A DNA stretch of 64,000 nucleotides from Oceanimonas aquatica (GTDB lineage Bacteria; Pseudomonadota; Gammaproteobacteria; Enterobacterales; Aeromonadaceae). The notes beneath the pieces are model-generated. The model was not told the DNA's origin. It saw only the letters and a program-made list of their open reading frames with translations, and made no database searches. The DNA lies in contig NZ_JAVBHX010000006.1 in NCBI RefSeq assembly GCF_030732065.1, positions 124,001 to 188,000 on the forward strand, in the 5' to 3' direction. Shown here piece by piece: positions 63,143 to 64,000 of this stretch (its first letter is position 1; each line of letters begins with the position of its first letter). The translations under genes were made by a program, and so were the position numbers.

Positions 63143-64000
63143 TTACGAGCGAATTAGGTGATCAAAGGCCCCCAGTGCGGCGGTGGCGCCGGCACCCATG
63201 GAGATGATGATCTGCTTGTAGGGCACGGTAGTGGCATCGCCGGCGGCAAACACGCCGTCCAGGGAGGTGGCGCCTCGGGCATCGATGATCACCTCGCCAA
63301 AGCGGCTCAGCTCCACTTCCGAGCCTTTCAGGAACTCGGTATTGGGTACCAGGCCGATCTGCACGAAGATGCCGGCTACGTCCAGCCGCTTGCTCTCACC
63401 GCTGACCCTGTCGGTGTATTGCATGCCGGTGACCTTGCTGCCGTCACCCAGCACTTCGGTGGTCTGGGCATTCATGATGATGTCTATGTTGCCCATGGAA
63501 CGGGCCTTGCGCTGCAATACCTCGTCGGCCCGCAGGCTGTCGGCAAATTCCACCACGGTGACGTGCTCGACAATGCCCGCCAGATCGATGGCTGCTTCAA
63601 TGCCGGAGTTGCCACCGCCCACCACGGCCACCCGCTTGCCCTTGAAGAAGGGACCGTCACAGTGGGGGCAGTAGGCCACGCCTTTGTTGCGGTATTCAGC
63701 CTCGCCGGGCACGTTCAGCTCGCGCCAGCGGGCGCCGGTGGCCAGAATGACCGACTTGCTTTTAAGTACGGCGCCGCTTGCCAGCGGCACCTCAATCAGC
63801 TCGCGCTGCTGAATGCCGGCGGCACGCTGGTTGGTAACCAGCTCCACGTCATACTCTTTCACATGCTGCTCCAGGCTGGCCGCCAGTTTGGGGCCCTCGG
63901 TGTAGGGCACGGAAATAAAGTTTTCAATGCCCATGGTGTCCATCACCTGACCGCCAAAGCGCTCGGCCACCAGACCGGTGCGCACTCCCTTGCGGGCGGC
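63143..64000 (-). CDS. ahpF: Alkyl hydroperoxide reductase subunit F AhpF (5' end outside window)
   Basis: The C-terminal 285 codons of AhpF, the NADH-dependent flavoprotein that reduces AhpC. Visible are AARKG...ERFGGQVMD, the redox pair in CPHC ([10 protein letters not shown]), the second dinucleotide fold [12 protein letters not shown] and the C-terminal [17 protein letters not shown]. The frame remains open to the window edge, so the start, the N-terminal thioredoxin-like domains and ahpC, if present, lie beyond 64000. Homology to E. coli AhpF covers all visible residues. Confidence 0.94.
   Translation of the reverse strand, partial: AARKGVRTGLVAERFGGQVMDTMGIENFISVPYTEGPKLAASLEQHVKEYDVELVTNQRAAGIQQRELIEVPLASGAVLKSKSVILATGARWRELNVPGEAEYRNKGVAYCPHCDGPFFKGKRVAVVGGGNSGIEAAIDLAGIVEHVTVVEFADSLRADEVLQRKARSMGNIDIIMNAQTTEVLGDGSKVTGMQYTDRVSGESKRLDVAGIFVQIGLVPNTEFLKGSEVELSRFGEVIIDARGATSLDGVFAAGDATTVPYKQIIISMGAGATAALGAFDHLIRS

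Overview
The window reads as an ordinary chromosomal stretch of a GC-rich gammaproteobacterium. Gene order in block after block matches Escherichia coli (lip-ybeD-dacA; mrd-rlmH-rsfS-nadD-holA-lptE-leuS; lnt-corC-ybeY-ybeZ-miaB divergent from ubiF next to a Gln/Met/Leu tRNA cluster; pth-ychF; lolB-ispE-prs divergent from hemA-prfA-prmC-sirB1-kdsA; purMN/upp/uraA/hda/arsC-like/bepA/perM; yejKLM). A ubiF-type hydroxylase and this tRNA neighbourhood point to the Enterobacterales/Vibrionales/Aeromonadales side rather than Pseudomonas. My guess is an Aeromonadales marine genus such as Oceanimonas or Zobellella, which cannot be proven from the sequence alone. No phage, insertion sequence, CRISPR array, toxin-antitoxin pair or defence island was seen.

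Layout. 1-1.8 kb: a minus-strand run of small conserved genes (DUF2061, DUF2750, yaiI, yceB-like) behind a very good Fur-box match. 1.9-3.1 kb: aroG and its terminator. 3.1-16.9 kb: a long minus-strand envelope and housekeeping run, transcribed leuS, lptE, holA, nadD, rsfS, rlmH, mrdA, rodA, mltB, rlpA, dacA, ybeD, lipB, lipA, mostly with short or overlapping junctions. 17-23.1 kb: ybeL, then lnt, corC, ybeY, ybeZ and miaB on the minus strand. 23.3-25.5 kb: ubiF and a minus-strand tRNA operon with six intact tRNAs and two decayed tRNA-Gln copies. 25.5-36 kb: ychF, pth, a TSUP permease, prs, ispE, lolB, and the divergent hemA-prfA-prmC-sirB1-kdsA operon. 36-46.4 kb: slipin/NfeD pair, a GNAT gene, ravA-viaA, gmhA, yafJ, a Lon-family protease with a degenerate P-loop and an unknown 252-residue partner. 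46.4-58.5 kb: purMN, upp-uraA, DUF2066-hda, small membrane and redox genes, bepA, tusA-like, perM, an NSS transporter, cnoX. 58.5-64 kb: a phosphopantetheinyl transferase, an NlpC/P60 lipoprotein, yejM/yejL/yejK, and the 3' part of ahpF.

Working together, the genes cover cell elongation (PBP2, RodA, DacA, MltB, RlpA), outer-membrane assembly (LptE, LolB, Lnt, BepA, YejM, KdsA, GmhA), lipoylation (LipA, LipB), translation and ribosome maturation (LeuS, PrfA, PrmC, Pth, RsfS, RlmH, YbeY, MiaB, tRNAs) and purine/pyrimidine supply (Prs, PurMN, Upp, UraA).

The most unusual signals lie between genes. Nearly every mid-sized spacer at a gene 3' end holds a palindrome with a purine-rich first arm and a pyrimidine-rich second arm. 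These fall into a few sequence families (GTGAGGAGT-type, GGGATTAGGG-type, GGAAGCCGGAAG-type, and two MITE-like forms), and several begin within a few bases of a stop codon. One holds six perfect copies of a 7-bp telomere-like unit. Within genes, the best candidate for something undescribed is the Lon-type protease, which keeps its Ser-Lys dyad but has lost the ATP-binding P-loop, together with the unknown protein coupled to it by a 4-nt overlap.
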